Below are positions 52,901 to 63,968 of a DNA stretch of 64,000 nucleotides, in pieces. Position 1 is the stretch's first letter. Every line of letters starts with the position of its first letter. The translations under genes and the position numbers were made by a program. The notes beneath the pieces were generated by a model. The model was not told the origin of the DNA. It made no database searches and saw only the letters and a program-made list of their open reading frames with translations. Origin of the DNA: Rhineura floridana (Eukaryota > Chordata > Lepidosauria > Squamata > Rhineuridae); contig NC_084483.1 in assembly GCF_030035675.1 (NCBI RefSeq), positions 148,773,425-148,837,424 of the forward strand. The letters run 5' to 3'.

Positions 52901-55900
52901 TGAAAGTATATTTAGAAGATGAGTGGCAAGTACTGAAAATAATTTCTGGAATAAAAGTGCTGAACCAGCACTGAAGCTTCATATCTATACACGTCTTGAA
53001 GAAAAATTAAAGAACTGCTTTTTCTTTAATTAAAATAATGTTCTATCATATTTGTAGTGTACCTTTTTACTTAAATTTGTTGTCATGTCTTATGTCATTG
53101 GGCTAGGAACTAAAATCCAAAAACAGATAATGCCTAATTAGAGATGTTTGTAGTTAATGTTTGAAGAATGTGAAAGTACTCAGAACATGTAATTTAGGGA
53201 TGCATGTTAATGTTATCAAAATGATCGTGCATGGGAATATCTTTTTGTTCTTAAAGTACAACTGTTTGGGATTAATTTTGTCCTAAACTTTATATACAGG
53301 TCGTGGTCATGATTCACATGTCCCTGACAGTCACTACACATTAAAATTTGGCCTGCATTTGAGCCCATCTTCAGGATTGCCTTTTACGCTGGTGTACTGG
53401 TCCCATTGACTTCAGTGGAACTTCAGCAGTGTAAGCGGTTATATCCCTAAGTATAGTCTTAATAGTCTTAGTTCTTTTGCTTTCATAAACATTTAGTCAG
53501 GTGTGTTTTAAGAGACCGTATTGCTTCATCTTTTAAGATGTGTTGGTGACTGCAAAATAAAGAATAATAGGGCAACCTGAGTTCCGCATTCTCATATCAA
53601 TAATAATTTATTAGCTTCCAGAATTCATTCAGGGCTAAACTGGTGAGTGTGATGGGTTTGGACAGATGTGATTTGATGTAGCCATTAAAACTGTTGATGT
53701 TAGGGTAGGGGCTCGCCTGAAGAAAAAATATTCTTGGTTCACTTCTAAGTAAGAATGCTTAGCTGGAAAAGTGCTGTTTAGATTTCAGTCTTTTGGCTGC
53801 CCACTTCTGCTGTTTTCTTTTGTGTAGATGAGCTTGACCTTGTAAGCAGCATCATTGTACCTACACAGATGTTGACTTTGCCTTCATGTTTAAGGAGAAC
53901 TTCATATACTTTCAAGCAACAGAATAATTACAACGCAGCTTTTAAGAATTTTTAACATGAACTTCATTGGATATTGTCGCTGAACAGAGTAGTGCATGCA
54001 ATTTTACCTGATGTCAAGAACAGGAAGATAATTAGAGTGTGGTGGAGAGGTGGTGAAATTCTAGTACTTTAGGAAGCTTGCATTTTCTAAAATATAAAAA
54101 GTATTTCTCTTTTTTAAAAAATAGTCTTATATCTATATATATGCTTGATCATTCTTTGCTTCCATCTGGTGTAATTAGCCTTTGCCAATCTAATACCCTC
54201 CAAATATTTTGGACTACAACTCCCATTAGTCTCAGTGAGCATGGATGTGCTGATAGGAGTTGTAGTCAACAACATCTGGGAGAGCATCACATTGATGAAG
54301 GCTGCTATACAACGTTGTGTTAGTCCTGTCATGCCACATATTAATTGTGGGGGCCAAACTTGGCCAACAGGCATGCAAGCCTGATTCACATGCATTTAAA
54401 GCCAGGCTCCCTGCCCTTTTTTCTGAATACAGAATTAGCTGGAGAAACAGTGTAATGATGTCTTTCATTAATTTGGCTGTTGACAGTGTGGACAAATCTA
54501 TGTGTGTTCCTCAATATACGACACTAACGAGAACTATTGCTTCCAGCCACTTAGCCTGCTGTCTCAGGAGGAATTAATGCTATCGTGTTTGTGTGTGTGT
54601 GTGTGTGTGTAGTAGACATTTTTGCACATAAAGCAAGCCTTTTTGAAAGAAATTATTTGGTAATTGTCTAGTCTTACAGAAATTTTTAATGAAGTGTTAC
54701 TAGTGTGCTGATCGTACTGGGTTTTATATTTCAATGTCCACGCTTCCAGAAGCTTTGGTTTCAGTTCTGAGCCAGTGCCAGGGAGATGTAGAAGAGGAAA
54801 AGTAAGCTTAAACTAAATGTAGACAAAATGGGAGTAATGTTTAGTGGAGATTTGGAAGCTCTCTTGGAGGAGTGAATTTGTCCTAATTGGGGTTGTTTCT
54901 TTAGGGATCTGGTTCACAGCTTGGAGTGCTTCTGAACCATCATTATTTTTGGTATCTCAGGTGGCAGCTGTTGCCTGAGAACCTTATATTAATTATATTT
55001 GATATGCTAGTTGCACCACTCCTTGATAACAGCTATTGCCCTACCATTTTTCATGTCTTTGTAATCTGAGGAATCAACTGTTTCAATGCACTGTACATGG
55101 GACCTTCCTATTAAAAAAATGTCCAGAAGCTTCAGCTGGTGCACATGTGCCTGCTTTCTGAGAGAATTGTTTTCAGCTTATTCTGTGGCTGCTATGAGGC
55201 CATCAGCCATCTTCTAGGTACACTTTGAAGTTCTTGTTTTAATCAGGAAAGCCCAATGCAGTTTGGATCCACCATATTTAGTAAGTGTGTCACATCATAT
55301 GACCACCACCACCTCACTTGCTACTGTCCATTAAGATTTGCAGGAGAGTTCATGTTCAAACTCCATTAGCGAAGAAAGTAATATCTGCTGGTTTTGAGAT
55401 CTGAGCTTCCTCACTTGTGACTCCAGTGCTACGGAATAAAACGATATGATACTTTTCCATTATGGCTGTTGACCTATTATGTAGGATTAGTTCCAAATTT
55501 GCTGTTCTCTTCCCCACGCCCCTCCAACGTACCCTTAAACTTTGTACCCAAGCAACAACAAAATGGGCTGAGCCTTCTTGAATGTAACTATGATAAAACT
55601 AGACTGTTTGGTTGGTATTTAGAACTTAGTCTTGGCCCAGACAGAGCAATAGGTTAGTTGAGGCTGGAATCCTCTACATGCTTTGTGAGTAAGTCCCATA
55701 AAACTCAGTGTCGCTTATATCTGATGCATAAACCCATGGCTACATGTCATGTAGATCCTCCGTGGCGCAGAGTGGTAAACGGTGGTAACGCAGCCGAAAG
55801 CTCTGCTCACGGCCAGAGTTCGATTCCAACGGAAGGAGGAAGTTGAATCTCCGGTAAAAGGGGTTGAGGTCCACTCAGTCTTCCATCCATCCGTGGTCGG

Positions 55901-57266
55901 TAAAATGAGTACCCGGCATATGCTGGGGGGTAAAGAAAGGCCGGGGAAGGAACTGGCAATCCCACCCCATATATACGGTCTGCCTAGTAAACGTCACAAG
56001 ACGTCACCCTAAGAGTCGGAAACGACTCGCACTACAAGTGCGGGGACACCTTTACCTTTTTTACATGTGGTGCCTTCCTGTGCACCTTCCCATCTATTGC
56101 AGTCAGACTCCTCTCAAGTGTTTGGGTTGAGGGGAGTGCAGCTGTCAGCACCAGTCAGTTAGGGCGGGGGCAAGAGATGGGCAAAGATTCCATCATGCTC
56201 CAACCCCTCTCCACTGTCTAGCTGATTTGAACTGAATAGAGCTGAGGATTGCTGAGCTCTAACACTTTGACTAGGTAATGGGATATTCAAAAGATTTTGA
56301 TGGGATGTGGAGCTTGATACAGATGAAAGTGTTTTCCATTTCATCTTTGTAAGAGATTTGTGTGCAATTTCTGAAAAGCTTATTAGAAGATTTAATGAGA
56401 TAAAGTAACAATATGATTAAGTTTTGAGACTGCTTGAATCTTAAAACCTGGTTGTCATGGGAGTTATATGTAGCACTGGTAGAAAGTGTTTGTCAAACAA
56501 CAAAACTTCATTAAGGCATTGTGGGCTGCATATGACTTTGTTCCACAGAATGGTGTTCTCATATGGTGGACTTGGTGCATTTGAAAAAAAAAGGTTGGTT
56601 ATCAGTGTTCCAAAATAATAAAAAATCTCCTGAAAAAGATAACCCGATTAGTCACAAAATACAAAATCAGTACTGTCTGAAAAATAGAGGCTATCTAAAG
56701 CCCATTTAGGCTTACAATAAAAGGCATGTATGATGCACATTGGGAGGGGGAGCAGCAGCACTTTGTGCTCCCTTGCAGGATGCTTTTGAAGATATCCCAA
56801 GTTTTGGGGCTGGCTTGTCAGGCTTCTTAGGCTTGCTTTTGGGAAGAGGAGACTAGGAAGCAGAGTTTCATACACAATAGTTAGAATTGGAGCCAGTAGA
56901 ATTTCTTTCTCATCCTGTTGGTAAAAAAAGAATGTAAGTTTAATTCAGATGATGGCATGGTTAATTGGAATTAGATTGATTACTTTTGATTTGAAAAAAG
57001 CAGGGTGGTTATTATTTCTATTTCAAAACTATTAAGGTGTGTTGTATCACTGTTTTAACATAGTTCTCTTTTTACTCTTTACAGCTAAGCCAGGTGGACG
57101 GGTGAAATGTCAGTATATTTCTGCTGTGGATAAAGTAATCTTTGTGGATGATTATGCAGTTGGATGTAGGAAAGATTTGAATGGCATTTTGCTGTTAGAC
57201 ACAGCTCTGCAAACACCTGTTTCTAAGCACGATGATGTGGTTCAGCTTGAATTGCCAGTGACAGAG
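49970..57266 (+). CDS. BIRC6: BIRC6 (BRUCE/Apollon), first two coding exons, gene continues off the window
   Basis: BIRC6 is a giant (roughly 4,800-residue) inhibitor-of-apoptosis protein with a BIR domain near the N-terminus and a C-terminal ubiquitin-conjugating domain; it ubiquitinates caspases, SMAC and other targets at trans-Golgi and endosomal membranes. Exon 1 coding is 49970-50228 (donor GTGAGG) and exon 2 is 57085-57266 (acceptor TTTACAG, donor GTAAGC); they join as G+CT (Ala). The 147 residues include SEWL-like CEWLLLRDGCLRCDADGL, YHPALNAILAVTARGAIKVI, GATLQASALN and VKCQYISAVDKVIFVDDYAV, nearly identical to mammalian BIRC6. The ATG at 49970 is chosen because an in-frame TGA at 49937-49939 excludes an earlier start. 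The next exon and the BIR domain lie beyond 64000. Position downstream of YIPF4 matches human 2p22. Confidence 0.95.
51145..51567 (+). mobile_element. Internally deleted RTE-BovB copy
   Basis: The first 45 bp match the BovB 5' end (GCACACCTTAATGTGGTGAG; compare 29067 downward). They are joined directly to the 3' coding end (GATAAGAGAAAAATCAACTC, then the HIMRRHDSLEKTM region) and the 3' terminus (CGGCTTGAAGGCACCTAAGA). Everything between, about 3 kb in the relatives, is absent. Confidence 0.82.
52057..52265. mobile_element. Mariner/Tigger-type MITE, 209 bp
   Basis: The inverted ends CAGTAGGGCCCC and GGGGCCCTACTG are flanked by TA on both sides (52055-52056 and 52266-52267), the signature of Tc1/mariner elements. 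Inside, GCTGTAAAGCGGAAC-like phrases recur four times or more. Confidence 0.88.
54185..54290. mobile_element. Degenerate hairpin MITE (hAT-like)
   Basis: GGACTACAACTCCCATTAG on the left pairs with ATAGGAGTTGTAGTC on the right. It is related in its core to the intact hairpins at 41045 and 63804. Confidence 0.6.
54586..54611. repeat. GT microsatellite
   Basis: Uninterrupted GT dinucleotides within BIRC6 intron 1. Confidence 0.8.
54770..55440 (+). mobile_element. Old L2 remnant
   Basis: Scattered L2-like phrases appear in order: AAACTAAATGTAGACAAAATG, CTTGGAGTGCTTCTGAACC, CAATGCACTGTACATGGGAC and AGAAGCTTCAGCTGGTG. It is heavily decayed with no usable frame. Confidence 0.55.
55748..56061 (+). 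mobile_element. Sauria-type SINE
   Basis: The tRNA-like head has CCGTGGCGCAGAGTGGTAA (box A area) and AGTTCGATTCC (box B). The body includes CGGAAACGACTCGC, and the 3' end is ACCTTTACCTTT. This combination is the known hallmark of Sauria SINEs, which borrow their 3' end from BovB and are restricted to squamates. TACATGT flanks it on both sides (55741-55747 and 56062-56068). Confidence 0.88.
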
Positions 57267-57377
57267 GTAAGCAGTTAGAGCTCTTACTATTACTGTATGA
57301 TTTTTTTTTAGGCCATAGTTGTGCTTGAACTGTGTGCCTAATGGATAACATTTTACAAATGTCTGTATGAGAGCGAT

Positions 57378-57520
57378 AATGTATGTTTATTTATTTATTT
57401 ATTACATTTATATACCGCCCCATAGCCGAAGCTCTCTGGGCGGTTTACAGTGATTAAAAACAATAAAAACAAATATACAAATTTTAAAACACAAAATCAA
57501 TTTAAAAACACATTCGCTGT
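57378..57520 (-). repeat. L2 3'-end fragment
   Basis: TTTA repeats, then TATACCGCCCCATAGCCGAA and CTCTGGGCGGTTTACAG; a near copy of 33588-33700. Confidence 0.75.
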
Positions 57521-57524
57521 TTAG

Positions 57525-57900
57525 AATCCATTGTAGGGTCGCTGCTGCTGCTCCTACAGGGAAGAAGACTATAGTTGCTCCTCATCTGTATATGTTCAGT
57601 TTGTACATGCCTTGGTAACCTCTCAGCTGGACTATATAATGCACTGTACATGGAGCTGAACTTGCAGCGATTTGGAAACTTCAGTTGGTCCAGAGGGTGT
57701 TAGTGATGCTAATGAGTGTTAGCATCAGTCTAGGAGCATATAACACCAATACCGCAGGGCTCTCTTGGTTACCACTTTGGTTCCAGGCTAATTTTAAGAT
57801 GCTGCTTCTTGCCTTTTAAAACCCTATATAGTTTAGATGCCTTTGAAGTCCCTGATCATTAAGATCAAATTATTAATCTCTGTGTGTGGCCTGTTTCAGA
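57525..57900 (+). mobile_element. Old L2 remnant
   Basis: GCCTTGGTAACCTCTCAGC, AATGCACTGTACATGGAG and AACTTCAGTTGGTCCAGAG follow the order of the L2 C-terminal coding region. The frame is decayed. Confidence 0.65.
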
Positions 57901-58611
57901 GACAGACTGTTAATGTTTAAATAATTTTTGTTCATTATTAAAAAAAATCATCGTTTATCCACCTTTTTATCCCTGGTTTAAAGTCTGCACTTCCTATTTG
58001 GCAAATATTTGAATTACAAATTACTAGCTGCTGCTATACTTTGTAGAATTAAGTGAACCTTTCTGAGTGCACCATTAAATCACTAGTGGAAGAGAATGTG
58101 CATGTAAATAGGTCGTTGTCTATTTGGGCTGAAATGAGTAAGAATTGCTTGGTGGTAATTTGTTTTTATGTAAATTGCATTAAGAATGTGTTCTTGGCCC
58201 TTTCCCACCTCCCAAGCTCTTAATGTGCCCCCAATAAGTTACATTGAGATACATGGATATGGGGGACTATGTAAAAATTAACAGACTTACCAGGGTTCAC
58301 TGTGTTTTACTACAACATTTTACATAAACCTGGTTACCAATTTTATCATGAGCTCGTTTGTATTTGTTTAATAATAATAATTTAGGTTTCAATCAAAACG
58401 ATGGTTTCCCCTCCTGTTACATATGTTTAAAGTTTGCACAGCAAAGCTGGAAAGATTGTATTAACTATTGTTGCTGTAGTAAATGGTTACTATGCTTATC
58501 TTGCATACATTTTAAGCTTTACATAGAATTTGTACTTCTTGCATTTCATGGTCATTTGGCTCTACTGTGTACACTAACCTACCCATACCTTTGTATCTCT
58601 ATAGCCGCCAA

Positions 58612-58690
58612 CTAAAGGTAACCGCCCTGGGCTCCTACTGGGAGAAAGGGTGGAATATAAATCTTAATAATAATAATAATAATAATAATC
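58612..58690 (+). repeat. L2 3' tail with TAA repeats
   Basis: ACCGCCCTGGGCTCCTACTG and GGAGAAAGGGTGGAATATAA are followed by a TAA run of about eight repeats. Confidence 0.75.
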
Positions 58691-58794
58691 TTTGAAGCTT
58701 CTGAAATGGGCTCTAATGTACAAAAGTGTACCCCTCAACAAATCTGTCCACATTGTGGTACAGTAAAGACTTTTTGTTGTGTTTTGTTGTATCA

Positions 58795-59035
58795 GTCATA
58801 GTATAGTAGAGTTGGAAGGGGCCTCTAAAGCCATTGAGTCCAACTCCCTGCTCAATGCAGGAATCCAAGTTAAAGCGTACCTGACAGGTGGCAATCCTAC
58901 TGCATCTTGAATGCCTCCAATGTTGGAGAGCCCACCACCTCCCTAGATAATTGACTCCATTGTTGTACTGCTCTAACAGGAAGTTTTTTCTGATGTTCAG
59001 CTGAAATCTGGCTTGCTGTGCCAGATAGCTTGTTA
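58795..59035 (-). mobile_element. CR1 fragment
   Basis: AGAGTTGGAAGGGGCCTC, TCCAACTCCCTGCTCAATG and CAGGAATCCAAGTTAAAGC are the inverse of a CR1-type 3' region; the same phrases recur at 59322. Confidence 0.75.
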
Positions 59036-59321
59036 CACATATACTGTGTAATATACCGCAGGGGTAGAGAACCCTAGGCCTGAAGGCTGAATGGAGCACT
59101 CCAAGTCTTTCCATCTGGTCCTTGGAACTCTTTCTAGGCTACACCCTTTACTGACCCCTCTTCACACCTTGTTCAAATACTTTTGCCTGGCTGGAATGTG
59201 TTCCTGAACTATGATAATGCCTCTTGCTTATTGGGTAAAGGATAGAGAGGGGTGTGTGTGCACATATGTAGAAACCTTTAATTTTGCATGGCTGGAATGT
59301 AGCCTACTGTACAGAGCTAAG

Positions 59322-59580
59322 AGTCATAGAATCATAGAACAGTAGAGTTGGAAGGGGCCTATAAGGCCATTGAGTCTAACCCCTTGCTCAGTGCAGGAAT
59401 CCATATTAAAGCATCCCCAACAGGTGGCTGTCTACCTGCCTCTTGCATGCCTCCAGTCACATCCATAGCGCCACATATTTTTTGTGTCTGGACCATATCA
59501 CCACTGGCAGGATGATCCCTGGTAGGTTGTTCAGCAGGGAAAGGAAAAGTTCCTTACTGCTGATATACCTCTTGTTTTAC
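59322..59580 (-). mobile_element. CR1 fragment
   Basis: TCATAGAATCATAGAACAGT is followed by AGAGTTGGAAGGGGCCTATA and CAGTGCAGGAATCC. The repeated ATCATAGAA at the left edge is the inverse of a CR1 octamer tail. Confidence 0.75.
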
Positions 59581-60059
59581 AATATTTACTTTTATAAATA
59601 TATGTCTAACTTGCTTGATCAAGGTAGATTACAATTATAATAACTTAAGAATCCTAGATATATTTTAGAAGTTCACATTTCTTTCATTGTACATTTCTTC
59701 TTATCTCATAGGCTCAATGTGGCTTACATTTTAAAAGTATTTCACTTGTATCTCCTTTTTCACGCAAATCCCTTCTTTGGTCATCTACCCCAGCTTTTTT
59801 TATGCTCAAGCTTTGAAATTCTTTTCCCCAACTGTGCCATTTTTAAAAAGGTTCAAAAATTCCAAATGCATGCTGTTTCCCAAACCTGTCCAATCATGGG
59901 ATATACTCTCAGTGTATATTCCCACGCACATAAAGCAAATGCCCACCAAACAGATTGCACTCTTATTTTGCCCTCAAGCAGCTGCTGAAAGCAGTGCATT
60001 TCTGAGAGGAAGATAACAGGACTGGTCTCAGATGACAACAGGAGGGTTAATGGAAGGCC

Positions 60060-60260
60060 TGGTTTGCATATAACGCTGAACTATGGTTTACAGAGCCATG
60101 ACTTATTGCTATGGGTGAACTCAGCCCAGTAGCCGAACTATGGTTTATTAACTATGGCTAAAGGTTGCTCATTAACCAATGTCTGTAGTCGGTTTATAAA
60201 CTTTACTCAACTTTTACCATAGCTTAATGTTATACGTGAACCTGGACCTTAACTACGGTT
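60060..60260. repeat. Region of reiterated AACTATGGTT-type motifs
   Basis: GAACTATGGTTTA, CGAACTATGGTTTATTAAC, AACTATGGCTAAAG, ACCATAGCTTAATG and TAACTACGGTTAA recur on both strands. The same motif set occurs at 32085-32230 and 41470-41740. The family is unassigned. Confidence 0.5.
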
Positions 60261-60398
60261 AAGGAGCTATCACCTCCCAAAAGCTACACAATGGAATTGA
60301 AGAGCAGCAAAAAACTCAAAACGGCTCACAAGACTCGGCTGCTCTCACTGGTGCTTTTAATTATTGTGTGATGTAATAAACCAAGGGTTGTATCTAAT

Positions 60399-61660
60399 TT
60401 ATTATTTTTATTTATTATTAAATTTATATCCCACCCTTCCTTCCAGAAGGAGCCCAAGGCAGCAAGCAAGCAATAAAACACCAAAAACACATACAAGATA
60501 TGTTAAAAAACATCTTAAAATAAAACATCTTTAAAAACAATTCCAACACAGATGCAGACTAGAATAAGATCTCTGCTTAAGGCTTGTTGAAAGAGGAGGT
60601 ACAGAAAAAACAACAGAGATGGTACCTGTCTAATATTTATGGGGAGAGAATTGTCCGCTTCCTATGTTGTGCGGAACAGACTTCCTGATTAAATGGTATC
60701 TGCAGGAGGCACAGTGATTGACTGGGTATATAAAGGGTAAGATGATCTTTCAGGTATCTTGGTCCCAAGCTGTATAGATTTTTATACACCAGAACCAGCA
60801 CTTTGAACTTGGTGTGGTAGCTTATAGTCAACCAGTGCAATTCTGTCAGCAGCGGGATAACGTGTTGGTGATGTCCTGCCCCAGTGAGTAGTCGCATCAG
60901 TTGCAGCTTCTGAACCAACCTCAAGGGCAGCCCTACATAGAGTACATTACAGTATTCCAGCCTGGAGATGACCAGTCCTGGATGACAGTAGTCAGGCTAT
61001 CCTGGTCTAGAAATGGCTGCAGCTGTCTTACCAGGCAAAGCTGGTAAAAAGCACTCCTAACCACTGAGGTCACCTGAGCTTCTAGTGACAAAAATGGATC
61101 CAGGAGCACCTCCAGACTCCAAACCTGCTCTTTCAGAGGGAGTATGATCCCATTGAAAGCAGGCAATTGACCAATTATCTGGACTTGGGAAGCACCTACC
61201 CACAGTGCTTCCATTGTGCTTGGCTTATTGGCCCTCAACCCGCCCACCACCAAGTCCAGACACTGGTCCAGGGCTTACATGGCCTCTTCCAATTCAGATG
61301 TTACTGAGAAATAGAGTTTGGTATCATCAGAGTACTGCTGACACCTCATCTCCAAATCTCCTAATGACCACTTCCAACTGCTTCATATAGTTGTTAAATA
61401 GCATTGGGGACAAGATGGTACCCTGTGGCATCCCACAGCACAATTTCCAGGGTGACAATCACTCAGTGCTTTTCTCTGAAACCAACCCTGTAGACATGAT
61501 CAGAACCACTGTAAAACAGTGCTTCTGATACCCATCTCACCAAGTTGACTCAGAAGGATACCATGGTTAATGGTATCAAAACCTGCTGAGATCAAGTAAA
61601 AATAACAGGGTTGTACTCCCCCATCCTTCTCCTGTTAAAGGTCATTTGTTAGGGCGACTA
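60399..61660 (-). mobile_element. L2 LINE 3' part, decayed
   Basis: The - strand reads, from the left edge, an L2 3' end, the C-terminal coding part (TELHWLTISYHTKFKVLVLV, YKNLYSLGPRYL) and reverse transcriptase remnants up to about 61660, including the inverse of the region round VPQGTILSP. Stops and frameshifts are scattered through it. Confidence 0.82.
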
Positions 61661-62035
61661 AGGCCGATTCCACGCCATAACCAGTTATCCAGTGAAGTTG
61701 TTCGAGTTTTGCAAGGACTTCTGCATGTCCAATGGAACTTCTCCCTCCCCCTGTGCAACCCCTAAATCTGTTCTGGGGTTCCTCCCAATCCTCCAGAGCA
61801 AATTGTGGGGGTGGGAATGGGAGAGGGAAAAGAGAGAAAGTTCCATTTTGTACATGGAAGTCCTTGCATGAACTGGGCAGCTTTGTTGGATGCAGCCTTA
61901 GGGTTTTAGTGATTGTTAGCCGGACGTCTCAGATTTAACTATAGTTAATGTTAACTATTGCTTTACATTAATTTAAGACTGTCCAGCCCTGACTCCTGCA
62001 GACTTTCAGACTTTTTTGTCCCACTTTAGTGGTCT

Positions 62036-62872
62036 TTAGTGGCTGTACTGAATCAATGCTTGGTTGTGATAATGGACTGGATGAGGGGCAGTAAACTGAC
62101 CTTTAATCCAGACAAGACTGAGATGCTGTTGGTGGGTGGTTCCTCTGACCAGTTTGTTTGGTGTATGGCCTGCTCTAGATGGGGTGACACTTCCTCTAAA
62201 GGAGCGGGTTTGTAGCTTGGAGGTTCTCCTAGATCCATTGCTGTCTGTGAGCCATTGGTGGCTTTGGTGGCACAGAGTGCATTCCATCAGCTTAGGCTGG
62301 CGGCCCAACTACGACCGTATCTGGACAGGGATAACTTGGCTGCAGTAATCTATGCTCTGGTAACATAAAGGTTGGACAATCGCAATGCACTTTACATGGG
62401 GCTACCTTGAAAACAGTTTGGAAGCTTTAATTAGTGAGGAATGCAGCTACCTGTTGACAGGTTTGAGTTGAACATATGATTTTGACCTATAAAACTCCTT
62501 ACAGCTCAGGACCCCCATATCTTCTGGAATGCCTCTCCCAATATGAGCCTACCTGGACCCTTAGATCTTTTTCTGAGGCCCTTCTCTAGGTCCCCCCTCT
62601 GAGGAAGGCTCTCTGTTTGTGGAATGCTGTCCCCAGCAAGGTCCACCTGGTGCCTTTCTTATATCTTTCAAGGTCAGGTAAACATCTTTTTTCCACAAGC
62701 ATTTGATAGACTGAGATGATGTTGTTTTTGTTCTTAGTGTGCTGCCAAGCTTTCTGTGGCTGTTATGGGGGTTATTTGTTCTGTTTTATGGTTTTATATT
62801 TATGTTTTTAATGTATTGTAAGTCGCTTGGAAACATTTGGTTAACAAGTGACTAGCAAGTCTAAGTAATAAT
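62036..62872 (+). mobile_element. L2 LINE 3' part, decayed
   Basis: It starts in the L2 reverse-transcriptase C-terminal region (CGGTAAACTGACC-like and AAGACTGAGATGCTGTTGG, the NKTEMLLVGG area) and runs to an L2 3' end with TAA repeats near 62870. The frame is broken in several places. Confidence 0.8.
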
Positions 62873-62940
62873 AATACAGGAAAATGGTCATGCAAGAAGT
62901 TTAGGCTTTATAAATTAAACGGCACCTTTTAATTAAGCAT

Positions 62941-63170
62941 GAGAGCCAGTGTGGTGTAGTGGTTAAAGTGCTGGACTACGACCTGGGAGACCAGGGTTCG
63001 AATCCCCACACAGCCATGAAGCTTACTGGGTGACCTTGAGCCAGTCACTGCCTCTCAGCCTCAGAGGAGGCAATGGTAAACCCCCTCTGAATACCGCTTA
63101 CCATGAAAACCCTATTCATAGGGTCGCCATAAGTCGGAATCGACTTGAAGGCAGTCCATTTCATTTTTTC
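62941..63170 (+). mobile_element. tRNA-derived SINE with BovB-like body and end, complete
   Basis: Box A TGGTGTAGTGG (62952-62962) and box B GGTTCGAATCC (62995-63005) are followed by a conserved middle, then CAATGGTAAACCCCCTCTGA, ACCGCTTACCATGAAAACC and the end GGAATCGACTTGAAGGCA. An exact 10-bp target duplication AATTAAGCAT flanks it (62931-62940 and 63171-63180). The body matches the BovB 5' region near 28845-28910 and its end matches the BovB 3' terminus near 24910-24950. Confidence 0.9.
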
Positions 63171-63599
63171 AATTAAGCATAGTAGGCAATACTTGAATGT
63201 ATAGTTTTGGATGGTCTGAACTTCCAAACCATAACAGTCTGGCTTGAATTGTGTGGGGAGATGAAAAGAGTGAAACTGGCTTCCTTCTTTCACATTTCAA
63301 ATGTGAGGGAGGGTGAATTTCAGGGGGTGACACTTACTGGAGCTCCCTTGCAGCTCTGATAACCTGGTGGTTGCTACTCTCCCCTGTGAATGGGGCATTT
63401 TAGGGGAAGAAATTGGGAGCATATTGGAACTTCAGAGGAGCCTCCCAGAAAACGTTGCTCCTGTGCCCCCTGCCCCCAGTCTAAATCCTGTTCAGTTTGT
63501 CACAGCCGTAGATAAGACTAGGCACAATCTACTTCCTCTTTTAGAACTGAAAGTGCCTTGCAGTATTACCATATCCCAAACTTAGATACATACAAAAAT

Positions 63600-63968
63600 G
63601 GAAATGGACTACTTTCAAGTCGATCCCGACTTATAGCCAACGTTTGAATAGAGTTTTCATGGTAAGCGGTATTCAGAGGGGGTTCACCATTGCTTTCGTC
63701 TGAGGCTGAGAGGCAGTGACTGGCCCAAGGTCACTCAGTGAGCTTCATGGTTGTGTGGGGATTCGAACCCTGGTCTCCCAGGTCGTAGTCCAACACCTTA
63801 ACTCAGCCTTTCCCAACCAGTGTGCCTCCAGATGTTGTTGGACCACAATTCCCATCTTTCCTGACCATTGGCAATGCTGGCTGAGGCTGATGGGAGTTGT
63901 GGTCCAACAGCATCTGGAGGCACACTGGTTGGGAAAGGCTGCCTTAACTACTACACCACACTGGCTCA
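63600..63968 (-). mobile_element. tRNA-derived SINE (same family as 62941), interrupted by a hAT MITE
   Basis: On the - strand it has the same parts as the complete copy, from GAGCCAGTGTGGTG (near 63968) to TCGACTTGAAAGTAGTCC (near 63610). The MITE at 63804-63941 splits the head just after the box A region. Confidence 0.88.
63804..63941. mobile_element. hAT-type hairpin MITE, 138 bp, nested in a SINE
   Basis: The inverted ends (CAGCCTTTCCCAACCAGTGT and its complement) continue pairing for about 50 bp with few mismatches. An exact 8-bp duplication CCTTAACT flanks it (63796-63803 and 63942-63949). The close match of the arms indicates a recent insertion. Confidence 0.92.

Larger units (their letters stand above)
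50229..57084 (+). other. BIRC6: BIRC6 intron 1
   Basis: It is a 6.9-kb intron containing an internally deleted BovB (51145-51567), a mariner MITE (52057-52265), a hairpin remnant (54185-54290), an L2 remnant (54770-55440) and a Sauria SINE (55748-56061). The remainder shows nothing recognisable. Confidence 0.85.

Noticed and set aside
62941-63010. tRNA gene
   Set aside because: The box A and box B motifs belong to the head of a SINE with a target duplication and a BovB-like end, not to a tRNA with a paired acceptor stem.
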